Source of the DNA: Chloroflexota bacterium
Lineage (GTDB): Bacteria; Chloroflexota; UBA11872
Direction of reading: 5' to 3'
Assembly: GCA_022821645.1 (NCBI GenBank)
Contig: JAJEDE010000014.1
Coordinates: 1-59,772, forward strand
Length of the DNA: 59,772 bases
In this document: in pieces, positions 15,955-24,037 of the stretch
How the letters are laid out: each line of letters begins with the position of its first letter
Position numbering within the stretch: the first letter of the stretch is position 1
The notes under the pieces: generated by a model
Told to the model about the DNA's origin: nothing
Seen by the model: only the letters and a program-made list of their open reading frames with translations
Database searches by the model: none
Translations under genes and position numbers: made by a program

Positions 15955-16966
15955 TCAGGCCCTCCATGCGATTGATCGCCTGGGTGCCGAACAGACGCAC
16001 GTTGTCTCGGATGCCGGGGTCGCAAAGCGCCTCGCGGTCAAACCAGCGCATTTCGCTGTGCTCGGACTCCGCCAGCCGCTGCGCGCCGCCGACCGCGCGG
16101 ACGAAGTAGACCAGGTCGACAAGCGCGTGGCCGCCGCCGATTTCGTGCAGTAGGAGAGTTTCCGGCGCGGGCAGAACGTGAACTCCCTGTTGGTCAATTG
16201 CGGGACGCTCCGCCACGATCTCGATTTCGAACCCGGTCTCCTCGCGCGCCTCACGCCCCAGGGCCTGGACCGGGTCTTCATTGAGCCCGATGTGCCCGCC
16301 GAAGGGGAGCCACATGCGGAATCTGCGGTGTTTGAACAGCAGAACCTTGCCATTACGCACCAGGTACCCCGAGCTGGTGAATCGTTTGTAGACGGCCGCC
16401 ACCACCTGGCTGCTGCGTTCGCGCGCGGATTGTACGGATGACTGCGGTCGGGCGTGCTCCATGCGGTCGAGCGCCCGGGTGCCCAGCAGGCGCACGTCGT
16501 CGGTAATGGCCGGGTCTTTCAGCGCCTGGCGGTCGAACCAGCGAATCTCGCTGTGCTCGGACTCCGCCAGCCGCTGCGCGCCGCCGACCGGACGGACGAA
16601 ATAGATCAAGTCGATGTGGACGTGGCCCGGCTCGATGTCCTCCAGCAGGATGGTCTCCGGCGCCGGCAGCACGTGAAGCCACCGCTGGCGGATCTCCGGT
16701 CGCTCGGCCACGATTTCGATGTCGAACCCGGTCTCCTCGCGCGCCTCACGGTGCAGGGCCTCGACAGGGTCCTCGTTGGGCTCGATGTGCCCGCCAAAGG
16801 GCAGCCACATGCGTAGCTTGCGGTGGTTGACCAGCAGGACCTTGCCGTCACGGACGAGGAATCCCGTGCTCGTGAAGTGTCTATCGACGGCCGCCACCAC
16901 CTCAGTGCCGCGTGCGTGCGCGGATTGTACGGGCGGCGGAGGCCCGTTGCGGACCCGTCGTTGCAT
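15944..16966 (-). CDS. Tandem double-Nudix hydrolase
   Basis: 340-aa protein made of two complete Nudix domains. Each has FxSxGFLVRDGKVLL-like strands, a WLPFGGHI turn and a full Nudix box: GGHIEPNEDPVEALHREAREETGF at about 57-80 and GGHIGLNEDPVQALGREAREETGF at about 222-245. Both boxes keep REAREE, so both sites look active on a nucleoside-diphosphate-linked substrate. The halves are highly similar at DNA level, an internal tandem duplication. The ATG directly abuts the tmRNA 3' CCA without room for a ribosome site, so the true start may be the GTG pair just before VAAVDR. Confidence 0.85.
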   Translation of the reverse strand: MQRRVRNGPPPPVQSAHARGTEVVAAVDRHFTSTGFLVRDGKVLLVNHRKLRMWLPFGGHIEPNEDPVEALHREAREETGFDIEIVAERPEIRQRWLHVLPAPETILLEDIEPGHVHIDLIYFVRPVGGAQRLAESEHSEIRWFDRQALKDPAITDDVRLLGTRALDRMEHARPQSSVQSARERSSQVVAAVYKRFTSSGYLVRNGKVLLFKHRRFRMWLPFGGHIGLNEDPVQALGREAREETGFEIEIVAERPAIDQQGVHVLPAPETLLLHEIGGGHALVDLVYFVRAVGGAQRLAESEHSEMRWFDREALCDPGIRDNVRLFGTQAINRMEGLNGS

Positions 16967-17322
16967 TGGTGGAGATGGGGGCGAGTTGAACGCCCCGTCC
17001 AGAGCCGGTCACCCCGATGCATCTACAGGTTTAGCCGGACGCTTAAGGTCTCGCCGTGGCGTCACTATCCGGCCGCAACGGCGCACGACCAGCCCGCGTG
17101 TCTTGGTCGGTCTACGCGGGCGCCTTGACCGACGCACCCTAGTTTCCTTGCGCCCGGAACGCCCCGCTAGGGACGGGCCGGCCGGACGTCGCGGGGCTTA
17201 AGCCGCGAGCGGGAGCTGCTGCTCTTCGCCAGTTACTTGGTTGCCGGGGGGATTTACGAGCTCCCTGGCAGGCTCGACCTGCAGCATCGGACTTCGGGGC
17301 TCTGTCAAAACCCGTCATCCCC
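16967..17322 (-). ncRNA. ssrA: tmRNA (ssrA)
   Basis: About 356 nt, one-piece tmRNA that rescues stalled ribosomes together with SmpB. The 5' end GGGGATG pairs with 3' CATCTCC (one G-U), followed by discriminator A and encoded CCA; TTTTGACA follows the 5' acceptor and GTTCAACTC is the T-loop region. The tag frame (17245 down to 17198) reads GNQVTGEEQQLPLAA then TAA, ending in the LAA degron. The resume codon would be GGC (Gly) rather than the usual Ala. smpB is immediately upstream on the same strand (spacing about 12 nt). Confidence 0.95.
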
Positions 17323-17334
17323 GAGGTGAAGACC

Positions 17335-17826
17335 TTAGCGAACGTAGCGGGCGATCTGCCGCGCCGCTTCGCGCGCTCGAATCTTCTCCCGATTATCGTA
17401 CCGTCGCAGCCCGCGCACCAGTCCAATTTCCAGCTTGGCCCAGCCGCGGGCCAGGAACAGCCGCAGCGGGATGGCCGTGCGCCCCTTGGCGTTCACGTGT
17501 CCTGCCAGCATGTCGATCTCCGCTCGATGCAGCAGCAGGCGGCGCGGCCGGTCGGGATCGTGGTTGGCCTGCGCCGCCGGCTTGTAGCGCGCGATATGCA
17601 CGTCACGCAGAAACGCCTCGCCCTCTTCCACGCTGATAAAGCCCTGAGCCAGGCTGACCGAGCCGTTGCGGATGCTCTTGATCTCCGAGCCGCGCAACTC
17701 GATCCCGGCCGTCAGGGTGTCCAGCACCTCATAGTCGCGACGCGCCCGGCGATTGACGGCCACCGTGCGCTGGCCCGGCGGGATCGGCTTGGGACCTGCC
17801 CGGCGTCTACGCCGCTTTCGAGCCAC
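17335..17826 (-). CDS. smpB: SsrA-binding protein SmpB
   Basis: 163-aa tmRNA-binding protein. Family signatures: NRRARRDYEVLDTLTAGIEL, LRGSEIKSIRNGSVSLAQGF, FLRDVHIARYKPA, RPRRLLLHRAEIDML, and a basic C-terminal tail (YDNREKIRAREAARQIAR) that enters the decoding site. The N-terminus is unusually Arg/Lys-rich. It lies directly upstream of ssrA, so the partner RNA and protein are adjacent. Confidence 0.97.
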   Translation of the reverse strand: MARKRRRRRAGPKPIPPGQRTVAVNRRARRDYEVLDTLTAGIELRGSEIKSIRNGSVSLAQGFISVEEGEAFLRDVHIARYKPAAQANHDPDRPRRLLLHRAEIDMLAGHVNAKGRTAIPLRLFLARGWAKLEIGLVRGLRRYDNREKIRAREAARQIARYVR

Positions 17827-17912
17827 GTGTTCCTGGTGCGCGCTTCGCGCCTGCCAAAAGCCCAGCGGCCTGGCACCCGCATTCTGCCGTGGCCGTCGGC
17901 GCTAGCGGCCGG

Positions 17913-18170
17913 TCAGACCGTCGCGAACCCCCGCGCGGCCGGCGCTTCCACCATGTCGCTCATCAGCTTGGGCAGCGCCATGGTGTGACTGCACGTGCGC
18001 CAGCCCTGGAAGAACTCGCAATCGCAGGTCCAGACTCCGTCAGCGTAGGTAATGTTGTGACTGCTGTTGTCGCCGTCGAACCGGACGCGCAACGACTCAA
18101 CGTGCACGCGCTCCGGCTCGGTGGCGTATTGATGCGCCTTCTGCACCTTGCTGATCAGGCTGGATTGCAC
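17913..18170 (-). CDS. Small SWIM-type zinc-finger protein
   Basis: 85 aa. A SWIM-like zinc site CDCEFFQGWRTCSH (CxC...CxH) sits near residues 49-62, preceded by a beta-rich segment (RVHVESLRVRFDGDNSSHNITYADGVWTC in pieces). SWIM fingers bind nucleic acid or protein. No enzymatic domain is attached. It follows the terminator of the phosphoesterase gene, so it probably has its own promoter. Confidence 0.75.
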   Translation of the reverse strand: MQSSLISKVQKAHQYATEPERVHVESLRVRFDGDNSSHNITYADGVWTCDCEFFQGWRTCSHTMALPKLMSDMVEAPAARGFATV

Positions 18171-18207
18171 CCTGGGACCTCCCTGGCGGCATGGCCGCGC
18201 TCAAACC

Positions 18208-18235
18208 AAAAACGCCCGGCCCCACAGGCCGGGCG
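18208..18235 (-). terminator. Rho-independent terminator
   Basis: Perfect 9-bp stem CGCCCGGCC/GGCCGGGCG with a 5-nt loop, followed on the minus strand by TTTTT. It ends the phosphoesterase transcript (gene 18331-19068). Confidence 0.9.
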
Positions 18236-18330
18236 CATTACGCCACGCGAACCGACGGCCGCCCCCTCACAGCGTCGACCCTCGGTTCATGTCTCAAGTA
18301 TAGCCCCGCCGCGCGCCGCGGCCCGAGCGC

Positions 18331-19068
18331 CTACGAACCGTATTGCAGCCGAAACGCAAGACGCTCGGGCAGGCCCGCCCCCCGCATGGCGGCCTGGGTG
18401 GCGGCGATGTCATACGCCACCCGGTGAAACGTGAAGCGGCCGGTGGCCGGATCGTACTTCGCGTAGGCCGCGCGCGGATCGCCGTCCCGCGGCTGCCCCA
18501 CGCTCCCGGGATTGAAGATCAGGCGGTCGGCCTCAGGATCGATGGCGTCTTTGTCATTGGGCACGGACGCGGAAAAGGCGCCCACCCCGTGGACCCCCTC
18601 GTGCCAGCGAAACGTGATCGGCACATGCGTGTGACCGACAAGGCAAACCTGCGTGCCGAAGTAGCCGAAATTGATTTCCGCCAGGCGCACGTTCGTCAGG
18701 TATTCCCAGAGCGGATCGCGCGGGCTGCCGTGGGCCACGTGCACCGAGCCGAAGACCGACGACGTCTCCAGCCCCGTCAGGTACTCGCGGGTCTCGCGCT
18801 CCAGCGTCGCGCCCGTCCATTGGCAGGCGGCGCGCGCGTCGGCGTTGAAGACCGAGAGATCGGCCTGGCCGGTGGAGCCCCAGTCGTGATTGCCCGCCAG
18901 CGAACGAAACGGCAGGGATCGCAGCAACTGCACGACCTCGTTGGGATGCGGCCCATAGCCCACCAGGTCTCCCAGCGACCAGATCTCGTCCACTGGTCCG
19001 GCGTCGGCCAGCACGGCCTCCAGCGCCGGCAGGTTGCCGTGAACGTCGGCAATGATCAGCACGGGCAC
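18331..19068 (-). CDS. Metallophosphoesterase (YfcE/MJ0936-like)
   Basis: 245-aa calcineurin-like phosphoesterase with two-metal motifs in order: IADVHGNLPAL (DxH), SLGDLVGYGP (GD), LAGNHDWGS (GNHD), VHVAHGSP and CLVGHTHVP (GHxH). NPGSVGQPRDGDPRAAYA near the C-terminus is typical of the YfcE/diadenosine-phosphatase-like clade. Likely a cytoplasmic phosphodiesterase; substrate unknown. It is terminated by a strong hairpin downstream. Confidence 0.9.
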   Translation of the reverse strand: MPVLIIADVHGNLPALEAVLADAGPVDEIWSLGDLVGYGPHPNEVVQLLRSLPFRSLAGNHDWGSTGQADLSVFNADARAACQWTGATLERETREYLTGLETSSVFGSVHVAHGSPRDPLWEYLTNVRLAEINFGYFGTQVCLVGHTHVPITFRWHEGVHGVGAFSASVPNDKDAIDPEADRLIFNPGSVGQPRDGDPRAAYAKYDPATGRFTFHRVAYDIAATQAAMRGAGLPERLAFRLQYGS

Positions 19069-19128
19069 TGGCGGGCCTCCGCTGGTTGCGCACCAGCTGG
19101 CACTGCGGTGTGCCTCATTATGCGGCCG

Positions 19129-20442
19129 TCAGGCGCGATTGGACCCGGCGATGGGTTGGAGACCGCGTTCCCGCAGGCGCGCTACGAACTGATCGCCGCG
19201 GTCGAATTCGTTGCTGAAGAGTCCAAACGAGGCGCACGCCGGCGAGAGAAGTACCGCGTCGCCCGGAAGCGCCAGCTCCAGCGCCTGGTCCACGGCCTCC
19301 GCCATGTCGTTCGCGTCCGAGATTTGGCAGCCGGTCAACTGCGGGCGCAACCGGTCGGTCCCGCTGCCCGGCAGCAGCACCACCGCGCGTAACCCGTCGG
19401 TTGCGCGCAGCCGCTCGGCCAGCGGCGCAAAGTCAAGGCGCTTGTCGGACCCGCCCGCGATCAGTACCCACGGCCCGGGGATCGTGGCCAGGGCGGCCAG
19501 CGCGGCCTCCGGCGTGGTCGCCGTGGTGTCGTTGTACGCGCGCACGCCGTCAATAGTCCCCACCAACTCCTGGCGAGCCGAAACGCCGCCAAATCCGCGC
19601 ACGGCGCGTTCGATCGCACGCTCGTCCACCCCCGCCTGGCTGGCGGCCGCGGCCGCCAGCGCCAGGTTGGCGCGGTTGTGACGACCCGCCATGGGCGCGT
19701 TCTCCCATCCTGGCGGTGCGTGCGCGAGATCAGGGCGCACCACGGCTCCACCGGCCCGCGCCGCGAACCAATCCGGCCAACCGCGCCCGGCGGGAATCAC
19801 GGCCCAGTCGCCGGCGCGCTGGTTGGCCACCAGCGACAGCTTGGCCTCGGCGTAGGCCTGCATGTCGTCATAGCGATCCAGGTGGTCGGCCATCAGGTTG
19901 GTGACAATGGCGCCGCGCGTGCGCAGCCCCGTGCCCGCCAGCCCTTCTAGCTGGGCGCTGGAAAGTTCCAGCACCACCGTCGATCCAGATTGGATCTCGT
20001 GTAAGTGCGCAAGAGCCGAGACGCGCATGTTCCCGGCCAGGACCGACCGTTCGCCGCCGGCGACCAGCATGGCGTGCAGCGCCGTGGCCGTGGTCGTCTT
20101 TCCGCGCGTGCCCGTGACGCCGATCACGCGCGCCTGCCGGCACCAGCGCAGAAACAGCGTGAACTCCATCTCGATATGCGCGCCGGCCTCGCGGGCGGCC
20201 TGCAGGTACCGTGAGCCCGCCGGCACGGCCGGATTGCGCACCACGATGTCGGCGCGCTCAAAGTCCTCAACCTCGTGCCGGCCAAGCACATAGCGCACGC
20301 CGGTCGTGCCAAGCGCGGCCAGGCTGGGCGCCAACTGCGATTCCGAGCGAAGGTCCGTCACCACCAGCTCGGCGCCGTGCTCGCGCATGAACGTCGCCAC
20401 GCCCAGGCCACCGCGCTGCACGCCCAGGCCCATGACCACCAC
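19129..20442 (-). CDS. murD: UDP-N-acetylmuramoylalanine--D-glutamate ligase MurD
   Basis: Mur ligase adding D-Glu to UDP-MurNAc-L-Ala in peptidoglycan synthesis. N-terminal Rossmann domain (VVMGLGVQRGGLGVA), the ATP P-loop VIGVTGTRGKTTTATAL around residues 106-120, LELSSAQLEGL, TNLMADHLDRYDDMQAYAEAK, GRHNRANLALA, and the C-terminal domain YNDTTATTPEAALAAL, IAGGSDKRLDFAPL, LLSPACASFGLFSNEFDRGDQF. It stands alone, outside a division/cell-wall cluster. The first canonical start (GTG 20442) lies at the first beta strand; the frame continues upstream (PAWAQDPGALRGRR), so a non-canonical earlier start is possible. Confidence 0.95.
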   Translation of the reverse strand: MVVMGLGVQRGGLGVATFMREHGAELVVTDLRSESQLAPSLAALGTTGVRYVLGRHEVEDFERADIVVRNPAVPAGSRYLQAAREAGAHIEMEFTLFLRWCRQARVIGVTGTRGKTTTATALHAMLVAGGERSVLAGNMRVSALAHLHEIQSGSTVVLELSSAQLEGLAGTGLRTRGAIVTNLMADHLDRYDDMQAYAEAKLSLVANQRAGDWAVIPAGRGWPDWFAARAGGAVVRPDLAHAPPGWENAPMAGRHNRANLALAAAAASQAGVDERAIERAVRGFGGVSARQELVGTIDGVRAYNDTTATTPEAALAALATIPGPWVLIAGGSDKRLDFAPLAERLRATDGLRAVVLLPGSGTDRLRPQLTGCQISDANDMAEAVDQALELALPGDAVLLSPACASFGLFSNEFDRGDQFVARLRERGLQPIAGSNRA

Positions 20443-20799
20443 GCGTCGCCCACGCAGCGCGCCCGGATCCTGCGCCCAGGCCGGCTGTGAAGAGTCGTTC
20501 AGGTCGATTCCGCCTGTTGATCGAGCGTTAATCGCAGCGACAAACGGTTATGACAACTCGCGCCGGGAATATCAAGGACTCCGCCCTCGCGATCGCGAAA
20601 GGGCGAACGATCTACGGACGCTTTGTCCACGCTTTGAAGCAACAAAGATCCCCGCCTCCAAAGCCCTGCAAGCAACCGGGTACCCGCCCGTTGCGGACGC
20701 TACCAGATTCAGTGTTGACGAAAGCCTACCGAGACTTACACTGGCCCCAGTGCGGCAACGATTCGGACGTTGCTGCATAACGGGTTCAGGGAGGACGGT
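20443..20799. other. Intergenic region with several small hairpins
   Basis: About 357 bp without a supportable protein gene. Hairpin-forming stretches include GCAACG-ATTCGGA-CGTTGC (about 20755-20773), CACTGG-CC-CCAGTG (about 20739-20752) and CAGTGT...ACACTG. Together with the leader ORF and terminator that follow, this may be the 5' part of a structured leader or a small RNA ending at 20877. No known RNA family is recognised. Confidence 0.4.
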
Positions 20800-20835
20800 T
20801 TGATCGTGAGGCGTTGGCACCGTCGTCGCGATTAA
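20800..20835 (+). CDS. Putative 11-aa regulatory leader peptide
   Basis: Mini-ORF TTG-initiated with GGGAGG 5 nt upstream, encoding MIVRRWHRRRD and a TAA stop. Five of 11 residues are Arg, plus Trp and His. It ends 10 nt before a strong intrinsic terminator and lies upstream of two genes on the same strand (20941 and panB), the classic order of ribosome-dependent attenuation. GTG 20806 is an alternative start. Could be chance in a GC-rich spacer. Confidence 0.35.
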   Translation: MIVRRWHRRRD

Positions 20836-20845
20836 CTGAGACATA

Positions 20846-20877
20846 CGCTCGCCCCTCGGGGCGAGCGTTGTTTGTGT
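20846..20877 (+). terminator. Rho-independent terminator (possible attenuator)
   Basis: Perfect 10-bp stem CGCTCGCCCC/GGGGCGAGCG with a tight 2-nt apex, followed by TTGTTTGTGT on the plus strand. No plus-strand gene of normal size ends before it, so it terminates either a small RNA or an attenuated leader of the downstream operon. Confidence 0.75.
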
Positions 20878-20940
20878 CAAGGGGCCGAACCGTCTGCCTG
20901 GAGCTACGCAGGAACCACATGCACGGCGGGGAGGCACGGC

Positions 20941-21351
20941 ATGGCATCGGACTGCTCAACTTTTCACTCGGCGCTTTCCTGGTACTCAGGCCGACTCTCG
21001 GAGAAGCGGCGGTTCCCGCCCGCGGAGGTCAAACGCCACCTGAAGTGGCTGCGTGAATTTGGCGAGTCATTTCCCCAGCGCATGGATCCGGCCAACATCG
21101 GCCAGCGCGAAGTGGTGCTCTATTTCGCCGAGCACTGTGATGACTTCGGCGACCCGGTCGAGTGGTACTACCGCTATAAGGCAATCGAGACGTTCTACGA
21201 AGACATGTCCTCCGAGTTGGACCTGCCCAACAACCAGATCAAGGGCTTGTACGACGAGTCCGATCTCGACCCCGAGCTGCTCGAGCGGATTCCTGATCGC
21301 CCGCGCATGGCGCCGGTGGACTGGTCGCGCGACGACCGCCACATGTACTAG
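20941..21351 (+). CDS. Hypothetical helical protein, resembles a stand-alone integrase core-binding domain
   Basis: 136 aa, start ATG 20941 with GGGGAGG 6 nt upstream. The helix pattern HLKWLREFGESF, QREVVLYFAEHCDDFG, YYRYKAIETFYEDMSSEL, LPNNQIKGLY follows the four-helix SAM-like N-terminal domain of tyrosine recombinases. No catalytic R...HxxR...Y domain follows; the C-terminus is acidic then ends RDDRHMY. Either a DNA-binding remnant of an integrase or an unrelated helical protein. It sits between the putative attenuator and panB. Confidence 0.6.
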   Translation: MASDCSTFHSALSWYSGRLSEKRRFPPAEVKRHLKWLREFGESFPQRMDPANIGQREVVLYFAEHCDDFGDPVEWYYRYKAIETFYEDMSSELDLPNNQIKGLYDESDLDPELLERIPDRPRMAPVDWSRDDRHMY

Positions 21352-21439
21352 CCCGCCGCGTCGGGCCGTGCGCTCGACGCCGGTGTCCGCGCGCCCGCGC
21401 TACCATCCCGCTGCGCCGCGCCGCTCGCGAGTCTGACCT

Positions 21440-22261
21440 TTGACGGTTTCCCAGTTCGGCGCGCGCAAGGGCGCCGGCGATCCCTTGGTTTGCGTCACCG
21501 CCTACGACGCCCCGTTCGCCCGGCTGGCCGAACGGGCCGGTGTGGATGCGCTCCTGGTCGGCGACAGCGTGGGGCGCACGGTGCTTGGGTACGCCAACGA
21601 ATTACCGGTCACGGTTGACGACATCGTGCACCACGCCGCTGCCGTCAGCCGCGCGGTCACGTCAACGCTGGTGATCGCGGACCTTCCGTACATGTCCTAC
21701 CCCACGCGCGATATCGCCCTGCGAAATGCCGCCCGCCTGTTGCAGGCCGGCGGAGCGACCGCGGTCAAGCTGGAGGGCGGCAAGGAATCCGCCGGGGTGA
21801 CCGAAGCTCTCACCAGCCGGGGCTTCCCGGTGATGGCCCACGTGGGCCTCACGCCGCAGACGGCCCACGCGCTGGGCGGCTATCGCGTCCAGGGCGTCAG
21901 GCTCTCCGCCGCTCAGGCCATCGTGGACGGCGCCCGCGCCCAGGCCGATGCCGGCGCCTTCGCCATCGTGCTGGAACTCATTCCCGCCGGGCTGGCCCGG
22001 GCGATAACCGAGCACCTGGACATCCCAACCATTGGCATCGGCGCCGGGCCCTTCTGCGACGGGCAGATCCAGGTGGTCTACGACCTGTTTGGATTCGCCG
22101 AAACCACGCACCGGCACACCCGAGTCTTTGCCGACGTTGCCGGGCTGGCCGAGTCCGCCTTAGCCGGCTACGCCCGCGACGTTCGCCAGGGCCTGTTTCC
22201 CGCGCCCGAACAGAACTTCAAGGGCAACCGCGGCGTGGTGGACCGCCTCAGGTTCGACTGA
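21440..22261 (+). CDS. panB: 3-methyl-2-oxobutanoate hydroxymethyltransferase PanB
   Basis: First committed enzyme of pantothenate synthesis, forming ketopantoate from 2-oxoisovalerate and 5,10-methylene-THF. 273 aa. Motifs: VTAYDAPFARLAERAG, VDALLVGDSVGRTVLGY (metal Asp), DLPYMSYPT, GATAVKLEGGKES (substrate Glu), VMAHVGLTPQ, IPTIGIGAGPFCDGQIQVVYDLFGF in pieces. TTG 21440 is the only start at the expected N-terminus. panC and panD are not nearby. Convergent with groEL, the two stops being 1-2 nt apart. Confidence 0.97.
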   Translation: MTVSQFGARKGAGDPLVCVTAYDAPFARLAERAGVDALLVGDSVGRTVLGYANELPVTVDDIVHHAAAVSRAVTSTLVIADLPYMSYPTRDIALRNAARLLQAGGATAVKLEGGKESAGVTEALTSRGFPVMAHVGLTPQTAHALGGYRVQGVRLSAAQAIVDGARAQADAGAFAIVLELIPAGLARAITEHLDIPTIGIGAGPFCDGQIQVVYDLFGFAETTHRHTRVFADVAGLAESALAGYARDVRQGLFPAPEQNFKGNRGVVDRLRFD

Positions 22262-22262
22262 T

Positions 22263-23936
22263 TTACTCGTCGATGCGGCCGTGCCGCGGCTCCTCCAGGT
22301 AGAACCCGTGTTTCTTGGCCACCAGGTCCCGGTAATGCTCGTTCCAGCGATGGTATGAGGGCGAATCGCCAACCACCGCTTCGGACGTGATCAGCATGGC
22401 CGCGGCGCTACCGGCGTTGCGCAAGGCCGAGCGCGTCACCTTCAGCGGATCGATTACCCCGATCGCCACCAGGTCCTCGTACTCGCCGGTGGCCGCATTG
22501 AATCCCATGCGCCCGTCAAGCTGCAAGACCTCGTCCACCGCCACCGCGCCGTCGTAGCCGGCGTTATCGGCAATGACTTCCAGCGGCATGCGCAGCGCGT
22601 CGCGCACGATGCTGCGGCCGATGGCCTCGTCGCGGGACAGCGTCGGGTCGTCCTCAATCACCTCGGAGGCGCGGGCCAGGGCCGTGCCGCCGCCGGGCAC
22701 GATGCCCTCCTCCAGCCCGGCGCGCGTCGCCGAGATGGCGTCCTCGATCCGATGCTGCAACTCAAACCTCTCCACCGCGCTGGCCGCGCCGACCCAGATT
22801 TCGGCGAATGACCCGGTCAGGTTGTTGGCGCGCTCCTGGTGCTTTTCACGGTCGAAGTGGTTCTTCATCCGGCCGTGCTGCATCCAGATGTACTCCACCC
22901 GTTCGCGGATGGCCATCGGATCGCCGCGGCCTTCCACAAAGAACGTCTGTTCCTTGGTGCAGCGCACGCGCTCGGCGTTGCCCAGCACGTCCAGGCCAAT
23001 CGCCCGCCACGGCTCGCCCGTCTCATGGCCAACGATCGTTCCGCCGGTGAAGATCGCCAGGTCTTCCAGCATCCAGCGCTGTCGCTGCCCGAACACCGGC
23101 GCCTTGACGCAGATGACCTCCAGGTTGCCGGCCTGCTTGTTCGTCGCCAGCATCGTCACCACTTCGCCAATGATCTGCTTGGCCACGATCACCAGCTTCT
23201 TGCGCCCACTGGCCGCGTACTGCTCCAGGAACGGCAGGAAGTCGCGCAGGTGCTCGATCTCGCGGTCCGTAATCAGGATGTCCGGAGTCTCGATCACCGC
23301 CTCGGTTTCGGCCGTGTCCGTGGCGAAATGCGAGGAAAGGAATCCCGAATCCAGGCGCATGCCGTCCACGTACGTGACCTCGGTCTTGAGGCTCTTGCCC
23401 TCGTCCACCGTGATCGCGCCCTCCACGCCCTGGCGCTCGAAGACTTCGGCGATCAGCTCGCCGACGTAGGGGTCATTCGCCGACATGCCCGCCATCCAGG
23501 CGACCTCTTGCCGGGACTCCGCGCGCACGGCCTGCTGATAGAGCGCGGACTCGGCCTCGGCCAGCGCCGGATCCATGCCGCGCCGGATAATCATGGGATT
23601 GGCGCCGGCCACAATCGCCCGGAACGCCTCGCTGTACATGGCCTGCGTGAGCACCGCCGCCGTCGTCGTGCCGTCGCCCGCCACCGTGTTGGTTTGGCGA
23701 CAGGCCTCATAGACGATTTGCGCGCCGGTGTGAAGAAACGTGTTTTCCACTTTGATGTCCCGAGCCACGGTCACCCCGTCGTTGGTAACCGTGGGCGGCC
23801 CGAGGCTGGGCTTATAGGCAACGTTGCGACCCTTCGGCCCCATGGTCACCTTGACGGCGTTGGCCACCAGGTCCACGCCCTCGCGCAGGGCCAGCCGGGC
23901 TTCGAGGTCGAATACGACAGCGCGATCAAGTACCAC
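22263..23936 (-). CDS. groEL: GroEL-like chaperonin, divergent
   Basis: 557-aa 60-kDa chaperonin. Keeps the ATP site (GPKGRNVAYKPSLGPPTVTNDG in pieces, VAGDGTTTAAVL) and the apical/equatorial segments VDEGKSLKTEVTYVDGM and IEDAISATRAGLEEGIVPGGG (catalytic Asp retained). Unusual features: it begins VLDRAVVFDLEARLALREGVD, carries substitutions such as LDSGFLSSHFATD, and ends EEPRHGRIDE instead of the flexible GGM tail. No groES neighbour. GTG start has GAGGAGG upstream. Probably a second, specialised GroEL rather than the main housekeeping copy. Confidence 0.9.
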   Translation of the reverse strand: MVLDRAVVFDLEARLALREGVDLVANAVKVTMGPKGRNVAYKPSLGPPTVTNDGVTVARDIKVENTFLHTGAQIVYEACRQTNTVAGDGTTTAAVLTQAMYSEAFRAIVAGANPMIIRRGMDPALAEAESALYQQAVRAESRQEVAWMAGMSANDPYVGELIAEVFERQGVEGAITVDEGKSLKTEVTYVDGMRLDSGFLSSHFATDTAETEAVIETPDILITDREIEHLRDFLPFLEQYAASGRKKLVIVAKQIIGEVVTMLATNKQAGNLEVICVKAPVFGQRQRWMLEDLAIFTGGTIVGHETGEPWRAIGLDVLGNAERVRCTKEQTFFVEGRGDPMAIRERVEYIWMQHGRMKNHFDREKHQERANNLTGSFAEIWVGAASAVERFELQHRIEDAISATRAGLEEGIVPGGGTALARASEVIEDDPTLSRDEAIGRSIVRDALRMPLEVIADNAGYDGAVAVDEVLQLDGRMGFNAATGEYEDLVAIGVIDPLKVTRSALRNAGSAAAMLITSEAVVGDSPSYHRWNEHYRDLVAKKHGFYLEEPRHGRIDE

Positions 23937-23971
23937 GCCAAGCCTCCTCGATCGGGTTCGGAAAAAGCGGC

Positions 23972-24000
23972 AAAAAAGGCGCGGCTCAATAGGCCGCGCG
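23972..24000 (-). terminator. Terminator-like hairpin in the groEL 5' leader
   Basis: On the minus strand, stem GCGCGGC/GCCGCGC with a 7-nt loop followed by TTTTTT. It lies between the predicted groEL promoter and its start codon, with no minus-strand gene ending before it. It may act as a 5' stabilising hairpin or an attenuator. Confidence 0.6.
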
Positions 24001-24008
24001 GGTTAACC

Positions 24009-24037
24009 ATTGTCCGCTACGCGCCGCCTGCCGACAA
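24009..24037 (-). promoter_or_regulatory. Predicted sigma-70-type promoter for groEL
   Basis: On the minus strand TTGTCG (-35), 17-bp spacer, GACAAT (-10); 4/6 matches to each consensus hexamer. Predicted transcription start near 24002, immediately before the 5' hairpin. No CIRCE-type inverted repeat was found nearby. Confidence 0.4.

Noticed and set aside
20572..20937. Minus-strand ORF across the murD/20941 spacer
   Set aside because: Crosses the terminator hairpin, no ribosome site and no domain similarity.
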